A DNA stretch of 64,000 nucleotides from Pleodorina starrii (taxonomy: Eukaryota; Chlorophyta; Chlorophyceae; Chlamydomonadales; Volvocaceae): NCBI GenBank assembly GCA_030267565.1, contig BRXU01000018.1, positions 2,046,001 to 2,110,000 of the forward strand, written 5' to 3'. Position numbers and translations under genes: made by a program. Within the stretch, counting starts at the first letter, position 1. Every line of letters begins with the position of its first letter. Shown piece by piece: positions 1-16,983 of this stretch. A model generated the notes under the pieces. That model worked only from the letters and a program-made list of their open reading frames with translations, was not told where the DNA came from and searched no databases.

Positions 1-3000
1 CGTACCACTGCCACCACCACCACCACCTCCAGAAGACGCCGCAGCCGCCGCCGTCGCCGACGACGATGTGTCCGAAGAAGAGGAAGAGCCGGAAGCCGAA
101 GAGGACGAGGATCCCGAGGTTGCCGACGACGACTCCACCCCCTCAACCCCATCGCTAACCCCCCTGCTGCTGCTGCTGCTGCCGCTGCTGCTCCCCGCCG
201 CCGTCTCCTCCACCTCCTCCTGCTTCCTGCCTCCCTCCCCTCCTCCGCCCTTCACCCCCTCCACCGCTCCCTCCTCCTCCACCGCCACCGGTCGCGCCCC
301 CGCCCGCACCAGCTGCAGAGCCACCTTGCGGTAGATCTTGTCGATGTGTTTCTTGAGGTTGCGCACTCCGGCCTCGCGGCAGTATTCGGAGATGAGTGAG
401 TCCAGGGAGGGGTCGGTGAGGGACACGGAGGAGGGGGGGACGCCCGCGTCGGCGGCGGCGGCCGGCTCCAGGTAGCGCCGGGCGATGGCGCGCTTCTCGT
501 CTTCACGGGGGGAGGGGTGGGGAAGAGGGGAGGGGGAGGGGTGGGGGTGGAGAGAAGGGCGCCAACGGTCTGTTACGGTCCTTCTCTCAGTTTGGCGGCG
601 TCTGTAGGTTCCGCAATCAATTCCAGCGCAACAAGCGCGGGTGGTGGGGGTGGTGGTGGGGGGTGGTGGGGGTGGTGGGTGGTGGTGGGGGAAATAGGAA
701 AGAAAGGGCCCAACTGCGTCCCCCTCGGCGAACTTCTGCCGCTCCTTCACTTCCTGCTGCTTCTCGCCCTCCACCCTCCTCCAAGCCACCCAGCCACCCA
801 GCCACAAACGACCCCCCCTTCCCCCCCTCCCTCACCCCCTCCCTCACCCCCTCCCTCACCCCCTCCCTCACCCCTTCTCCCACCCCCTCCCTCCCCCCCC
901 TCAGCCCCGCCCCCACCCTACCTTGCGCGTAACCCGACAGCCGAATGACCTCCATTCGGTCCAGGAGGGGCCCGGGGATCGTGTCAAGTGTGTTTGCCGT
1001 ACACACAAACAGCACCTGGGGATACAACAACCACCGCAGGGGGGGGAGGGGGGGATTTCAGGGGCTTGGTCAGTGTGGAGACGTCCTGGTGGGGGGGGGG
1101 GTGGATGTGGGCACTGCAGTCGGAGCAAGGAGGGTCAGGGGTGCTCTCCCCCGCTCCCTCCCCTGCCAACTTCCCGGCTCAATGTGCCTCTCTTAGCCCT
1201 CCTGTCTCCCTCCACCTCCCATCCCAGCCCATGACCACCTCCCCCAACCCCTCCCCCCTCCCCGCTCCCCCGCGCAAACCCCTTCCCCCTTCGCAAAACC
1301 CCTTGTCCTCCCCCTTGCCCTCCCCCCACCCCCCACCCCTCGCCCTCCTCCCCCGCCCTCCCCCCTGCCCTCCCCCCCCTGCCCTCCCCCCCGCCCTCCC
1401 CCCTCCCCCCTCCTCCCCCTCCCCCCCCGCACAAACCCCTTCCCCCTTCGCAAAGCCCCCTGCCCTCCACCTGCCCTCCCCCCGCTCTCCCCCTGCCCTC
1501 CCCCTGCCCTCCCCCTCTTCCCCCCCTGCCCCCCCCACCTTGCTTAGGTCCAGGGGCAGGTCCAGGTAGTGGTCCAGGAAGGCGCTGTTCTGTTCGGGAT
1601 CCAGCAGCTCCAGGAGGGCGGAGGCGGGGTCGCCCGAGTGCCCCCTGCCCAGTTTGTCCACCTCGTCAATCAGCACAAGAGGGTTGGAGGAGCCGGTGGA
1701 TTTGAGGCACTGCACCAACTTGCCGGGCATGGCGCCCACGTAGGTGCGTCTGAGGGGGGCGGGGAGGGGGGAGGGGGGGAGGGGAGAGGGGAGGGGGAGT
1801 TGGGAGGCGGTATGAGGGACGATAAGCGGGAAGTTGTTTGGGGGAGGTGCGTCAAGGTGGGGGGTTTGTGGGGATGGGGAGCGGGGGCTGAGGAAGGGGG
1901 GGGGGGATTGGGTTGGGTTTAAGCAGGAGAAGGAGGAGGAGGGAAGCTGCATGGCTTAGTCCTCCGCCTGCCGCCCGCCGTGTTGTTGTTGTTGTTGCAG
2001 CGGATGAGCACCGTCGGGAGATGTCGTGGCTGTAGTGGCTAGCTGTGTGTGTGGGGGGGTGTATGGGGGCGAGCGTTACGCGAGTTGGGTACCAGCAGAC
2101 ATCCCTTCACCCTCCCCTCCCCCGAGCGGGTTGGGTCAGGCGGCGACGCGGTCGCTGCGCTTCTCGGCTTGGTAAGGTTACAGGTATGTTCGGTAAGTAT
2201 TGCTGGGTTCCGGGTCCGTTTGCTAACGCCGTCGCCGTCTCCGCTGCGGTATCCTCTCGTTACCCCACACGCCCCCCCCCTTCCCCCCCCCCCCGAGCAC
2301 CCCCACCCCCCCACCTGTGTCCCTTGATTTCCGCCACGTCGTGCAGTCCCCCCACACTGAAGCGGTAGTACTTGCGGTTGAGGGCGGTGGCGATGGAGCG
2401 GCCGATGGAGGTCTTACCCACACCGGGGGGGCCCACCTGGGGGGGGGAGGGGGGGAGGGAGGGGGGGGGGTAGGGGGGGGGTTAGGGGGGGGGGTGGGAG
2501 GCGGAACCAAGGTGTGCGGTGGTGATCAAGTGAAGTGAAGGGGGGGAGAGCCGAGTAAGAGGGAGAGGATGCGGGGCAGTGCAAGGTGAGAGGCGGGAGG
2601 CGGGGGAACTAAGAATTCGGAATGACGAGGGTGGAGGCGGGGGTGTGGGTGGGGGGACATAACAAGCTGTTTCCTCCCCCTTTCCCTCCCCCTTTTCCCA
2701 GCCCCCCTTTCCCACACCATCAAATCCCACCATCAATCCCCACACTTCACCCCTCTGCTGCGGTTCCCGATCCCTCCCCCTTTCCCTCCCTCCACCCCCC
2801 ACCCCCCACCCCCCCACCCCCCCTCCCACCCCAAACCCACCCACCAGACAAAGTATCTTCCCCTGCGCACTCCCCCTCAGGTGGGATACCGCAATGAACT
2901 CAAGGATGCGGTCCTTGACGTCATCCAGCCCGTAGTGCTCGTCATCCAACACCTGGGGGGGGGGGGGTTGGGGGTGGAAGGGGGTTGGGGTGGGGTTGGG

Positions 3001-6000
3001 GTGGGAGGGTTGGGGGTTGGGGTTGGGGGGGTGGGGTTGGGGGTTGGGGTTGGGGGGCGTTGAGAGTGAAATGGGAGGTGGGGGGCGGGGGGAGCAGGGG
3101 TTTGAGAGTTTGAGAGAATGGGGGCGGGCGTCAAAGAAAGGAAGGAAGGAGGGAATAGGAAAGCGAAGAGACCAGAGCGGGAGGGGCGATGAGGGGCGGT
3201 GAGGGGGCGACGGTGGAGGAATGAAGCACTGTCGACGTCCTGGCATATGTCGGAAGGAAGGACTGGATTTGAAAGTTTGACACCGGCACCAAGCCCCTTG
3301 CATCCACCATCACCATCACCACCACCACCACCACCACCACCACCATCACCATCGCCACCCACGGGGCCCAAAACCAAACCCTCGCCCCCTCCCCTCGCCC
3401 TCCTTAACCAACAACCCCCCCTCCACCCACCCCGTCCACTCCCCCCCAACCCACGCACACACATGCCCCTTCCCATACACACACATACGCCGGCCCCGCC
3501 CCCGCTCCCCCCCCTCCCCACCCCCCCCCACCTGCTTCGCCCTGGCCAGATCGAACATGTCTTGTGTGGTGGCCCCCCAGGGCAGCGAGGTGAGCCAGTC
3601 CAGGTAGGTGCGGGTGATGTTGAATTCGGGGGACACAGGCTCCAGACCACCCAGCTTGTCAAGCTCGTCCTGGGGGGGGGGGGGAGGGGGTAGAAGCGGG
3701 GTAGAAGCGGGGGGGGGGTGTTCACTAGATTTGAAATAGTCGTCGGGGGAACATCCGTGCTGCGTGCTGCGTGTGTGTGTGCGTGCATGTGCGTGCGCAG
3801 GGGGGGGGAATGGGAAGGGGGAGGGGGAGGGGCAGGTGGCAGGCCCTCCGCCCCGCCCGCACCTCGGAGTGCGCCGTGTCTTCTGAGAGTAAAGGCGAGA
3901 GCCAGCCTCCCCCCCCCTTGCCCCCCGGACAACAAACCCAAGCCAAAACCCAAAGCCAGAACCCAAGCCCGGCCAGGGGCCAGGGGCTCCGGCCTGTGGC
4001 TGCACGGGTGTGCGAGGCCGACTCCTGGCCCAACACCCTGCCCGCGACGGTGTATGGTACGGCACCTGTACGGTCTTCGCCACGTCGGGCGGCGCGGCGG
4101 CCTTCTTCTCGTCCCACCGGGCTTGGAACCTGCGTGTGGGTGCGGGAGGGGGCCCGGGGTTTGAGAAGTGGGTGGGTGGGTGGGTGGGTGGGTGGGTGGG
4201 TGGGGGGCACACATACACGTATGCCGTACCCCCCCCCGTACCCCTGCCGTACCTCTGCAGCAGCGCCGTCTTGTCGTCCCTCTCCAGCCCCAGCTCCTTC
4301 TTTATGGACTTGAGCTGCTCCATCAGCAACATGCGCCGCTGCTCCTTGGCAATCTTGCCCTCAACCTGGGGGGGGTGGGGGGGGAGAGGTGGAGGGGGTA
4401 TCCACGTATAGGCCGGGGGGGAGGGGGAGAGGGGCGGGAGAGAGAGCGGGGGCGAAACGGGCTTAGGGCGACAAACATGAAAGGGTCTGTCGGTGTGTGG
4501 GTGTGTCTGGGGGCGAGTTTGATCAGGGTTTCTAGAGTGAAGGGGTTTTTAGGGTTGTTTTGATAAACGGTTTAGGTTTAGGCTTTCAGGGTTTAGGGTT
4601 TTGGCCGCGCGCAACGGCGGTCCCACGGTGCGTGTGGCGTGCAGTACGGAGCAGTATCGTCGTCGGTGTTACCCCCCCTTCCCTCCCCTTCTAACACACA
4701 CACACACACACACTCTCGCACACACACACGCACGCTTGCCCCCCCCCCACCTGCTCCCGTATGTCGGCCTGCAGTTTGCACAGCTCCACCTCCTTCTTCA
4801 ACAAACCCAACACCATACGGGCCCTGAGGAGACGAAGAGGGAGAGGGGGAGAGGGGGAGAGCGGAGATAGGGAGGGAGAAAAAGGTTGGAGACTTCAATG
4901 GGGCATAGGACCGGGGGGCGGGGAGGGACCCTGAACGTCCGACTGCGAGGAGGGGGGAGGGGGAGGGGGGGTAGGTGGGCGAGGAAAGAGCACTACAGAC
5001 AAAGCGAGGCGAGGCTGGGGAGGAGGGGGTGGGAGGGGGCGGGCAGGCGGGCCCAGAGGAGTGGTGATGGGGGATGCATTCGGGGGTGCTGAGGGCGGCC
5101 ACAGGGAGGGAGGGACGGGAGGGACGGGAGGTTGGAGAGGCGGTTGCAAAGGAAGGAACCGATAGCGCAGGGGCCGAACCGGCCCAGCCCGGGCGGAGGA
5201 AAGGTGCGGCGGGAGGGGTCGATGGCGCTGGCTGGCACATACACATGGACGAGCATGGACGAGCACGAGATGCAGCTGTGCACGGCAACACACACACACG
5301 CACACATACTCGCACGCATGGGGCCGCAGCAACGGCCGCACCAGTTGGGTTTGAGACACCCACCACCGCCTACCACTGCCCACCCAGCCCAACACATTCC
5401 AGAGGAAACCTCCATCCCCCCGTCCCAACGCCCTCCCAGGTATCGTTTTTCCTACCCCCTCCCCCTCCCCTTCCTCCCCCCAAAACGCCCTCCCCGATAT
5501 CTCCCCCCGCCTCTACCTCTCCGGCACGTTGAGTTGCTCCAGCACCCCCTGCAGAGTGGCATCATCGGCGGATGTGAGGGAGGCGGCGGCATCCACCAGC
5601 CGGGACATGTCCTGCAGGTCGATACTGCCAGCTAGGGGGGGGGGGGAGGGGGGGAGGGGGGGGAGGGGGGTCGGGAGGGGTCGGGGGGGGGAGAGGAAGG
5701 GGGGCAATGTAAAAAAGGGGCGGGGGAAGGAAAAGGGGGGCAGGGGAGGGGAGGGGAGGAGTGCGTGTGTGTGTGCCTGTGTGCTCAAATAGGATCAGAG
5801 GCGGTTAGCCCTGCAGGCCAGTACTGGTGCGTGTGTGTGATGGTGATGGTGGGGGGGGGGCGGGGTAAAGAAAGAAGACCCCGTGTGTGCATGTGTGTGT
5901 ATGACTCAGCCGTGCGGGACGGGACGAGGTGGGGCACGGACACGCTTGGAGCGATCGTAACGGCGGCAGCGGCGGCGGCGACCACGAGCAGGTTTGGGGG

Positions 6001-9000
6001 GTTGTTGCCTCCGTGGGTGTGGGTGTACGTGGGTGTATGTGGGTGCATGTGGGTGTGTGGGTGTGTGCTCCCTCCAGAGTCGGCGCCGCGCCGGACCCCC
6101 TTCCCTTCCTTTCCCTCCCATCCCATTCCCTTCCCTTCCCTCCCGGCACCGCACACACAAATACACACACAACCCCCAAAGCCCACACCCCTCTCTGCCC
6201 CCTTTCCCCGCCCAACCCCCCCCCCCGCCACTGCTCCCGCCACCCCCACTCACTCAGCGACAGCAGTGTACGGAACTGTTCGCCGTACAGGGGGTTGAGT
6301 TGCAGCAAGTCCCTCATCGTGTTGACGATCTCCATACTGGTGGCCTGCGGGGGGGCGGGGGGGGGGGCGGGGGGTGGGGGGTGGGGGGGGAGCGTGTGTG
6401 TATGGGTGGGTGAAGGGGGGGCCGGGAGGGGTTGAACAAAGAAGAAACCGCACCGATGGGGGCGGAGGGGGAGGGGGGCGAGGAGGGCGAGGGCCACGGC
6501 AAGGTGACCGCTTCGCAAAACGTGTAGCCGCCCCCCACCCACCCCCCACCCCCGGGGGGATACCGCTGCTCTCGGGAGAGACACTCGCCCTCTCCCCCAC
6601 CACCACCAGCTGCCCTGTACGAGTCCCGTACAGGCTGTATGATACCGTACGTGTCGTCGTACCTTGAGAATGTCGTCGCTGGTGTACAGCTCGTCCCTCA
6701 GGTGGTCGATGTGGACTCGCAGTGGGTCGGAAGAGATCTGGACCCCGGAGGGAGGGAGGGGGGAGGGGAGGGGGAGGAGGAGGGGGTGGAAGGGAGGGGG
6801 AGGAGGAGGGGGGCGGTGAGGAGAGTAACGGGAGAAAGCTGAAGAGAGGAGAGGGGAGGGGAGAGAGGAGAGGGGCCCAACCTCCCTTCCCCCCCCCCAA
6901 ACGGGGGAACGGGATGCTGTGGTGGCGATCCGTGCGCCGCGATTACTGGAGACCAGGTTGTTTGCCTGCGTGTCTGTGTGTGTGTGGTGGTGGTGGTGGG
7001 AGTAATACAACGATACCGCCATAAGTCCAGGGAAGCGCCTCATTCCCCTCCCCCTCCCCCTGCCCACCTCCCCAGCAGCACGCACTCGCCCCCGCAACCC
7101 CCCCAACCCCCACACCCCCAAACCCTCACTCACCACTCCCTTCTTCCGCACCCTCCGGTGCCCCAGCAGCAGCAGCTGAGCCGAGTCACCCCCGTCGCCA
7201 GCCAAGACTGTGTGGACCTGGGGGGGAGGAGGGAGGGGAGGGGAGGGGGGCAAAGGTGGGGGGTGTCAGGGAGTGATATGCAAAGGAGGGGGGTTGTCCA
7301 CGTGTAGGCCGGGGCCCGTGGAGGGGCGAAGGAGGGGGAGGGCACGGGGGTGTTTTTGGAGTGCCACATGATGTTGGTACTGATTGCAGCCCCCCAGCCC
7401 CCCCAGATAACCACCAGTCGCTGTCCAGCGCAGCCAAAAGGGATAAGGGTTATGGCGCTGGGGAAGGGGGGGCGAGGGGGGCCAAGGGAGGGAAGGGGGG
7501 GGTAGGGATGTAGGGAGGAAACCGGGGGCACTCGGTCCCCTCCCTGAGGAAGTGGGGTGGGGTGGGGGGCTGCACCCTCTACGGCGGGTTTCCGGAGGGG
7601 TTTCAAGTAGGCGGGGACGGCGCCGGCCGTTTGAGGGCCCTCGCAGCCGCCCACCCTCCTCCCTCCCTCCCTCCCTGCCTGCTCAGCGCCCACCCGCCCA
7701 TTCACCAGCCGCCACAGCCCAGCCCCCTCCGCCGCCACAGCACGGCCCGGCAGGCCCATCTGCGCCCGGGAGCAGAGCAACACCCTCTTCCCCCCTCCCC
7801 CCACCATAAGGCCAACTCAGCACCAGATGCCGCCGCGAATTAGGGGCGTCGGGGACGACCACTGCCGGTGGTCACTGGCGGGGACCGGCTTTCCGGTCAG
7901 CGGTGGGGACTGGACTGGACACTGGAGTGAGGGGGAAGGGCCCCATCGGTTGCAGCGACCGGCGCTCTGGGGCGGCGGTGTCCACGAGGAGCAGCCCCCC
8001 CCTCCATGCCAGCATTCCGCCCGAGCTACGGGGCCCCATTGCCCCATTGCCCCATTGCCCCAACGCCTGCCTGCCCGGACACACACACACACACGCACGG
8101 ATCCCACAGCCGGGTGGGCCCAGTCGGGTCTGTGGGAGCAGCCCAGCAGCCGCCCGGCGCCCTCCCTCGACCTGATACAGCGCTCCGCTGCACCCCCTCC
8201 CCTTCCAACCGCCCCGCCCTCCCCCCTGACCCCCGGCCCCTGGCGGCGTGAGTGGGTCGGGTCGGGTGGTTGCGTGCGCAGCTCCAAAACCCAAATCCCG
8301 AGCTCCGAACCCGGGCTCCAGACCTGCGCGAACGTGCCGATGTCGTACAGGTGCGACGCCGCGTTGGTGCCCTCCGCCCCGGCCCCACCGCCAGCCGCCC
8401 CCTGCTGCTGCTGGGGGTGGTGTTGGTGTTGGTGGTCGGGGGTCCGCTTCAGGAAGGCGCCCACGTAGGCGTGGGCACTGGCCGGGGAGGAGGTGGGTGG
8501 AGGGGGATACACGGAGGAGGGGGAGGGAAGAGGGGGAGGGAGGAAGGGGTAAATTGGAGAGCGGGGGCTAAGGGGTTCGGGGTGAGGGGGGTTGTATTAT
8601 ATGTGTGCAATGCAAACTTGGGTTGGGGTGGGTATGGAAATCAGTCCGATCAGGCTACTTAGCTAGCAAGCTGGCGTATAAAGAGGAAAGCAGGGGCAGG
8701 AGGTGGGTGGGCTGGGGTTGGGGTGGTTGGGGAGGGGATGAGGCCGGGGATGGGGGCGAGGTGGGGAGCAACGCAGGATGGGTGGGAGGAGGGAGGAGGG
8801 GCGCAATATGACCACACGGGGAGAAGGGCAGGACAGAAGATTCAAGGCGGGGGTGGTCACCCGGCCCCTCCCCCCACCCCTTCTGCACAACAACCGGAAA
8901 CCTGGCGGCGGGCCGTAACCCCCGCAGGCTCGTCGAGGGGCGTAGAGGGGTGGGTGGGCGGGGGGCGGAGCGGGGTGGGGGGGCGGGCCCCGCCACCTCG

Positions 9001-9699
9001 CGTGTGTTTCGATCGCACTGACGGTCGCTGCGGAGGAGGGCTGGAGGGGGGCCGGGCGGCCACGAGGACACGACGGCTTGGCCGCAACGCCACACCCTCC
9101 GCCACCTTCCCCCCCCCCCTCACACACCCACACAGCCACCCACCCCTGCTTCTTGACCTCCATGATCTCCTTCACAAGCGCCTCGTTCTTGTTGATCATG
9201 ACCGGCGTGTAAATGCCCGGGAACAGCGGCTTGCGGGACAGCTCCACCACAAACACCTTGTGGTGCTTGCGCTCCGGGCCGGAGGGCACCAGCGCATCCT
9301 CCGGCGACCCCTTGGCGCCGCTGCTGCCATTCGTGCTATCGGCCCCGCTGCCCGATCCGGTGCTGCCGTCCTTGGCTTTGCCGCCCAGGCCGGCCCTGTC
9401 GTTACGGGGCCGACATGCACGCGCGTCGTTGACGCGTCAGCGTCAGCGTCAGACACGCACGCCCAAGGCGCGTAATCGCGGGCCGCTGCGGAGCAGATTG
9501 CCAGCGCGTAAGAGACCCAAATCATGATGCGCAGCGCGCACCTCCAAATCTTGCCCAGCAGACCAGATCCACCCGAGGAGTCACCATCGCTGGATGAGTA
9601 TTGTGCCCATTGCAGCTCCCTAAGTGCACATCGCTGCAGATAAGATTCTCGACACTTGTGGAGCCTAAGAAGCGAGCGGGAGAGCGCTTGCGATCTCAT
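1..9699 (-). CDS. Lon protease, mitochondrial type (3' part outside window)
   Basis: ATP-dependent AAA+ serine protease that degrades damaged proteins, probably in the mitochondrial matrix. The first exon (9542-9699) encodes an Arg/Leu/Ser-rich presequence starting [15 protein letters not shown]. Exons at 9144-9395, 8324-8477 and 7134-7217 give the N-terminal substrate-binding domain ([26 protein letters not shown]). Later exons near 6.7, 6.3, 5.6, 4.8 and 4.3 kb give the helical region. The exon near 3.6 kb carries [19 protein letters not shown], and the one near 2.9 kb the [12 protein letters not shown] region. Walker A GPPGVGKT lies near 2.42 kb, Walker [12 protein letters not shown] near 1.67 kb, and the sensor region [21 protein letters not shown] near 1.0 kb. 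The C-terminal AAA subdomain ([16 protein letters not shown], about 310-350) then runs in frame into a Ser/Glu/Gly-rich insert open to base 1. The Ser-Lys protease domain is not in the window. Phases agree where I checked them (exons 1-4). The family call is firm; small exon limits are approximate. Confidence 0.93.
2204..2262 (-). repeat. Intronic repeat family, part C, in a Lon intron
   Basis: The minus strand carries GATACCGCAGCGGAGACGGCG and AACGGACCCGGAACCC, close to 58026-58080. It lies between the Walker A and Walker B exons of Lon. Confidence 0.65.
4168..4203. repeat. (GGGT)n simple repeat in a Lon intron
   Basis: About nine uninterrupted GGGT units lie between Lon exons. The repeat is potentially quadruplex-forming on the plus strand, which is the non-coding strand of Lon. 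Confidence 0.9.
4543..4605 (+). repeat. Degenerate telomere-like repeat in a Lon intron
   Basis: Short units such as TTTTTAGGG, GGTTTAGG and GGGTTTAGGG are clustered inside a Lon intron. They resemble plant/volvocine-type (TTTAGGG) and Chlamydomonas-type (TTTTAGGG) telomere units. The array is short and imperfect. Confidence 0.5.
7263..7325 (+). repeat. Intronic repeat family, parts A and B, in a Lon intron
   Basis: GTCAGGGAGTGATATGC is followed by GTTGTCCACGTGTAGGCCGG, the same order as at 57.94-57.99 kb. Confidence 0.6.
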
Positions 9700-11468
9700 A
9701 TGTCAGGATGATGATTCCAGTACTTCTTGCGTTCACCGGTCGTTCATGACAAATGCACTACCTAAACGTCTTGAATCGATGCTAAAGTTGATGCAGAGCA
9801 ACAATTGAGTGATGCGTGTATGCGTCTCGAGAGCGTTCGTAATGCGTAATCGTACAAGCTGGCCGGTTGTCCGGTTGTCAACGGAATAGCTGCTGCTGAA
9901 TAAAGCCCGCTGCAGTTGCGGTGCTCATGTTCGATTCTTGTTTACTATTGATTTCGCTGCACAGTTTCCGCTGGTGGGGACTGTCATTTGGCGTCATACC
10001 GTATCCGGAATTCCGGATGGCTCCCCTCGAAGAAATACTCTCGAATTACAACCAGATGCACCAGACTCCCTTCTGCATTAAGCACAGCCGACCTAATACA
10101 CTTCACTTGCTGCAACAACCTGGCTTGTGGCTCCGATACCGGCCGCGCCGCGCACACGCTCCCAGCTCCCACACCTCCGTGTTCAGGCGGGAAACCGGAA
10201 CACCGCATCGCGGCTTCACAGCGGCCAGAAGGCCAATGACAGCATGTCGACGAACGCAGGGCGACCTTTCACGATTGCCCCACGGCGCGGCGCGGCGCTG
10301 CGCAGGGGCGCTGTCGCGGCGAGGGGGTCGCATCAGGCAGGTTGCCGCACTCTCGACGGGTTTTCATCGCGTGTACGGCAAAGGAGCTTTGTGGGTCAGG
10401 GTCAGGTGGGTCTGTACCTTCGCTGTCCGCCAAATGCGACATGTATGTGTATAGGGATGGTCTGCTGCTCGGCGTTTGTATCTAGCCGCCTTCTGTCCCG
10501 GGAACTTCCATTGTGGTGGTTACAGCAGGTTACAGTGGGCTCCAGACGCTCGGACGGGTAGAGCCGCCGAGGACTTCTGTTTGTGGGACGGAGGACACAT
10601 TTCATTGGCGTGCTCTCGACCCGTAATATGTGGAAGTGGAAAGTGGGTTTCTGGTTTGCCAGGTTTGGGCTGCGAACTGATAATGTAAAGCCAGGTGTGC
10701 CTTGGTGTGAGCCCCCGAGTAGGGGCCTCGTACAGGTCCGCTATATATGCTCTCGAGCACAGTGCCCGGCCGTGTAGTAATCATTAAGTAATCGGTCTCT
10801 GAACATGGCGAGATCAATTTGACATTGGTCGTCAGGTTCGTGTCTATACAGGTAGCTCCCGCGAATGTGTGCCGTGGAGGCAGAGGGCCAGGGAGGGCGA
10901 ACGGCTGACGAACGGCGGTTGGGAATGAAGAAAACGGGACGCCACGTCGCCACCCCCTCGGCAGACGTACACCGACAAGTGTCGTGGAAATGCAATGCGC
11001 AACACACGTACGACAGATACTTGCTTCGGTTGGCGGTCTCGGCGACTTAACTTTTCCCTTTGTACGGCCAGCTGTAGCCGTCAACGGCGTGCGACAGTTT
11101 GACGGCTCAGCGGCGAGCGGATGAAGCAGTGAAGCGTCTTTCAGCTGTTTGGCTTACGAAGCGGCAGTTATACCGTGCTACATCTGCAGCTGCGCTGTGC
11201 ACGTGGTGTCGACGAGCGCCGTCATTGCCAAGAAATCGTCTTAGTATCGTCTTAGTATGCATTTACTGGATTTGCACGTGCAGGCTGTTGAGTGCTACCT
11301 CTGAGTTCCCTTAACATAAGCTTCTACATGGCTCGCGATTGAAAATTTGTATCAGTCAACTGACACACGGTAATCGGGCTGTTCGGCACAAGGTCACAGG
11401 CCATCGCGGAGCAGAGGCCCAGCACTTAATATTCACTTTGATACTTGCAGTGAACCGTTGCAGACGTG
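9700..11468. other. Intergenic spacer between divergent Lon and small acidic-protein genes
   Basis: No reading frame here resembles a known family, and none has convincing splice sites in register. GC content is lower than in the Lon introns and the long C/G runs disappear. The interval must hold the promoters of Lon (leftward) and the 11.5-kb gene (rightward). Confidence 0.6.
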
Positions 11469-12776
11469 ATGGGCAACAAGCTTGTCACGAGCTCCAAAAA
11501 GCCCCATGCGTCGAAGCCAGCCCCGAAATCATTGTTTACACAGCATCACGAGGGTGTAGGTCTCAATGAAAGCGCGCTTGCGGACGAGCTGCGGGCCGCG
11601 CAAGAAGCGGCCCTGGGCCTGACGAAGGGCATCGATTTGCTCGCTGATGAGCTTCGCCTGGAGCAGCAGCTAGCGGCCCTAGATGACGAAGTTGTTGGAG
11701 ACGAAGAGGAAGCACAGTCGACGGGGGAAGACGGTGAACTGGAGCTGAGCCCCGAGGAATTGGCGGAGCTGGAGGGCGAGCTGCAGGTCGGTGGATAGTT
11801 GCTGGGGAGGCTCACGGTGCACATCTGAGAGTGCCCAGAAGGTTCCCCGACGTTGGCTCGGCCGGGGCCAAGCCTGCTGGGGGGAGGGGGTTGAGCCGGG
11901 TCACGAAACCCTCTAGCCTGTCAGAAGCTAGGGCGCGCGGCCCAAGACAAATTGCCTGTCAGAATGTGCAAGAGTTGCGGGCGGACAATCCGCACCTCAT
12001 TCCATGGCAGGTACGCCTTCGGCACCGGGGCCGCATGTGTGGAGATGTAACGCGAAAGAGCCGTTACAGGAGCAGACAGGCCGGATGGGAGGCGGAGTCC
12101 GGGTCGGGGCTCCAGTGCGGTCGCGAACCAGCGCACCACACCTGACGCTGCGCATCGCACATATACACAGCGCGATTCCACTCGAGGTGTCGAGCCGCGA
12201 CCAGCTCGGACCTTTCCTCAAAGCGTGGCTTTACGGGTGCTGGGCAGCACACGTTGGCACCGGCTTGCTGCCGCCATGTACCGTACGCTGTGAAGCGCTG
12301 ACGGCAGCCGCCCTGGCCGAACCCGCCGTTTCTGGCTACCTTTCGCACAGGAGCTGGAGCGGGAGGTGATGGGGGACAATGCCGATGGCGACGCGGCAGC
12401 TGCAACGCTGGCGGACGGGGCTGAGGCGGCGGACGGGGCTGAGGCAGCGGACGGAGCTGAGGCGGCGGATGGGGCTGAGGCGGCGGACGGGGCTGAGGCG
12501 GCGGACGGGGCTGAGGCGGCGGACGGGGAGGAAGCAGTAGCGGCAAGCGCAGCTGCGCCGCCGGGGTCGGAGGCAGTGGGGGCCCAGGTTTCGGGTTCGG
12601 GGCGGCAGTCGGGCGGCGGGCTGCAGGGGGAAGCACGGGCGAAGGGGGCGACGGAGCTGGGGGACGAGGCGGCTGCGGCAGAGGCTGCGTTGCAGGCGGA
12701 TGCCGCGGAGGAGGCGGATGTCGCGGAGGAGGCGGATGCAGGCGAGGAGCCGGTGTCCATCGCGCAGTGGGGTTGA
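11469..12776 (+). CDS. Small acidic protein, putative N-myristoylated, unknown function
   Basis: Two exons, 11469-11786 and 12351-12776, join in phase 0 at CTGCAG|GT and CACAG|GAG, giving about 247 residues. The start MGNKLVTSSKK has Gly2 and Ser/Lys downstream, the usual pattern for N-myristoylation and membrane attachment. The middle is Leu/Ala/Glu-rich and probably helical or coiled coil (DELRAAQEAALGLTKGIDLL, then LSPEELAELEGELQ), and the helix continues across the splice junction as ELEREV. The second exon begins with about six tandem copies of a DGAEAA hexapeptide (18-bp repeat, about 12414-12530). It ends in an Ala/Glu-rich tail with EEADVAEEADAGEE. I do not recognise the family. The acidic helical C-terminus vaguely recalls ESCRT-III tails, but the core domain is absent. 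Gene reality is supported by clean splice sites and a TGTAA signal 90 bp after the stop. Confidence 0.65.
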
Positions 12777-12790
12777 TGATGAGGGGTGGG

Positions 12791-12855
12791 CACCGGCAGT
12801 GCAGTACCGGCAGTGCAGCACCGGCAGTGCAGCACCGGCAGTGCAGCACCGGCAG
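12791..12855. repeat. 14-bp tandem repeat (CACCGGCAGTGCAG)n
   Basis: Nearly five head-to-tail copies of a 14-bp unit start 15 bp after the stop codon of the acidic-protein gene, so they would lie in its 3' UTR. Confidence 0.85.
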
Positions 12856-12865
12856 TCGCGGGTCG

Positions 12866-12870
12866 TGTAA
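12866..12870 (+). terminator. TGTAA poly(A) signal of the acidic-protein gene
   Basis: TGTAA is the usual polyadenylation signal of volvocine algae. It lies about 90 bp downstream of the stop codon at 12776. Confidence 0.55.
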
Positions 12871-16325
<3,455 letters not shown>

Positions 16326-16328
16326 TCA

Positions 16329-16937
<609 letters not shown>

Positions 16938-16983
16938 CTATTGATTTCCGTAGCATGCGGACGCTTTCTGTCTCAGCCCAGTC

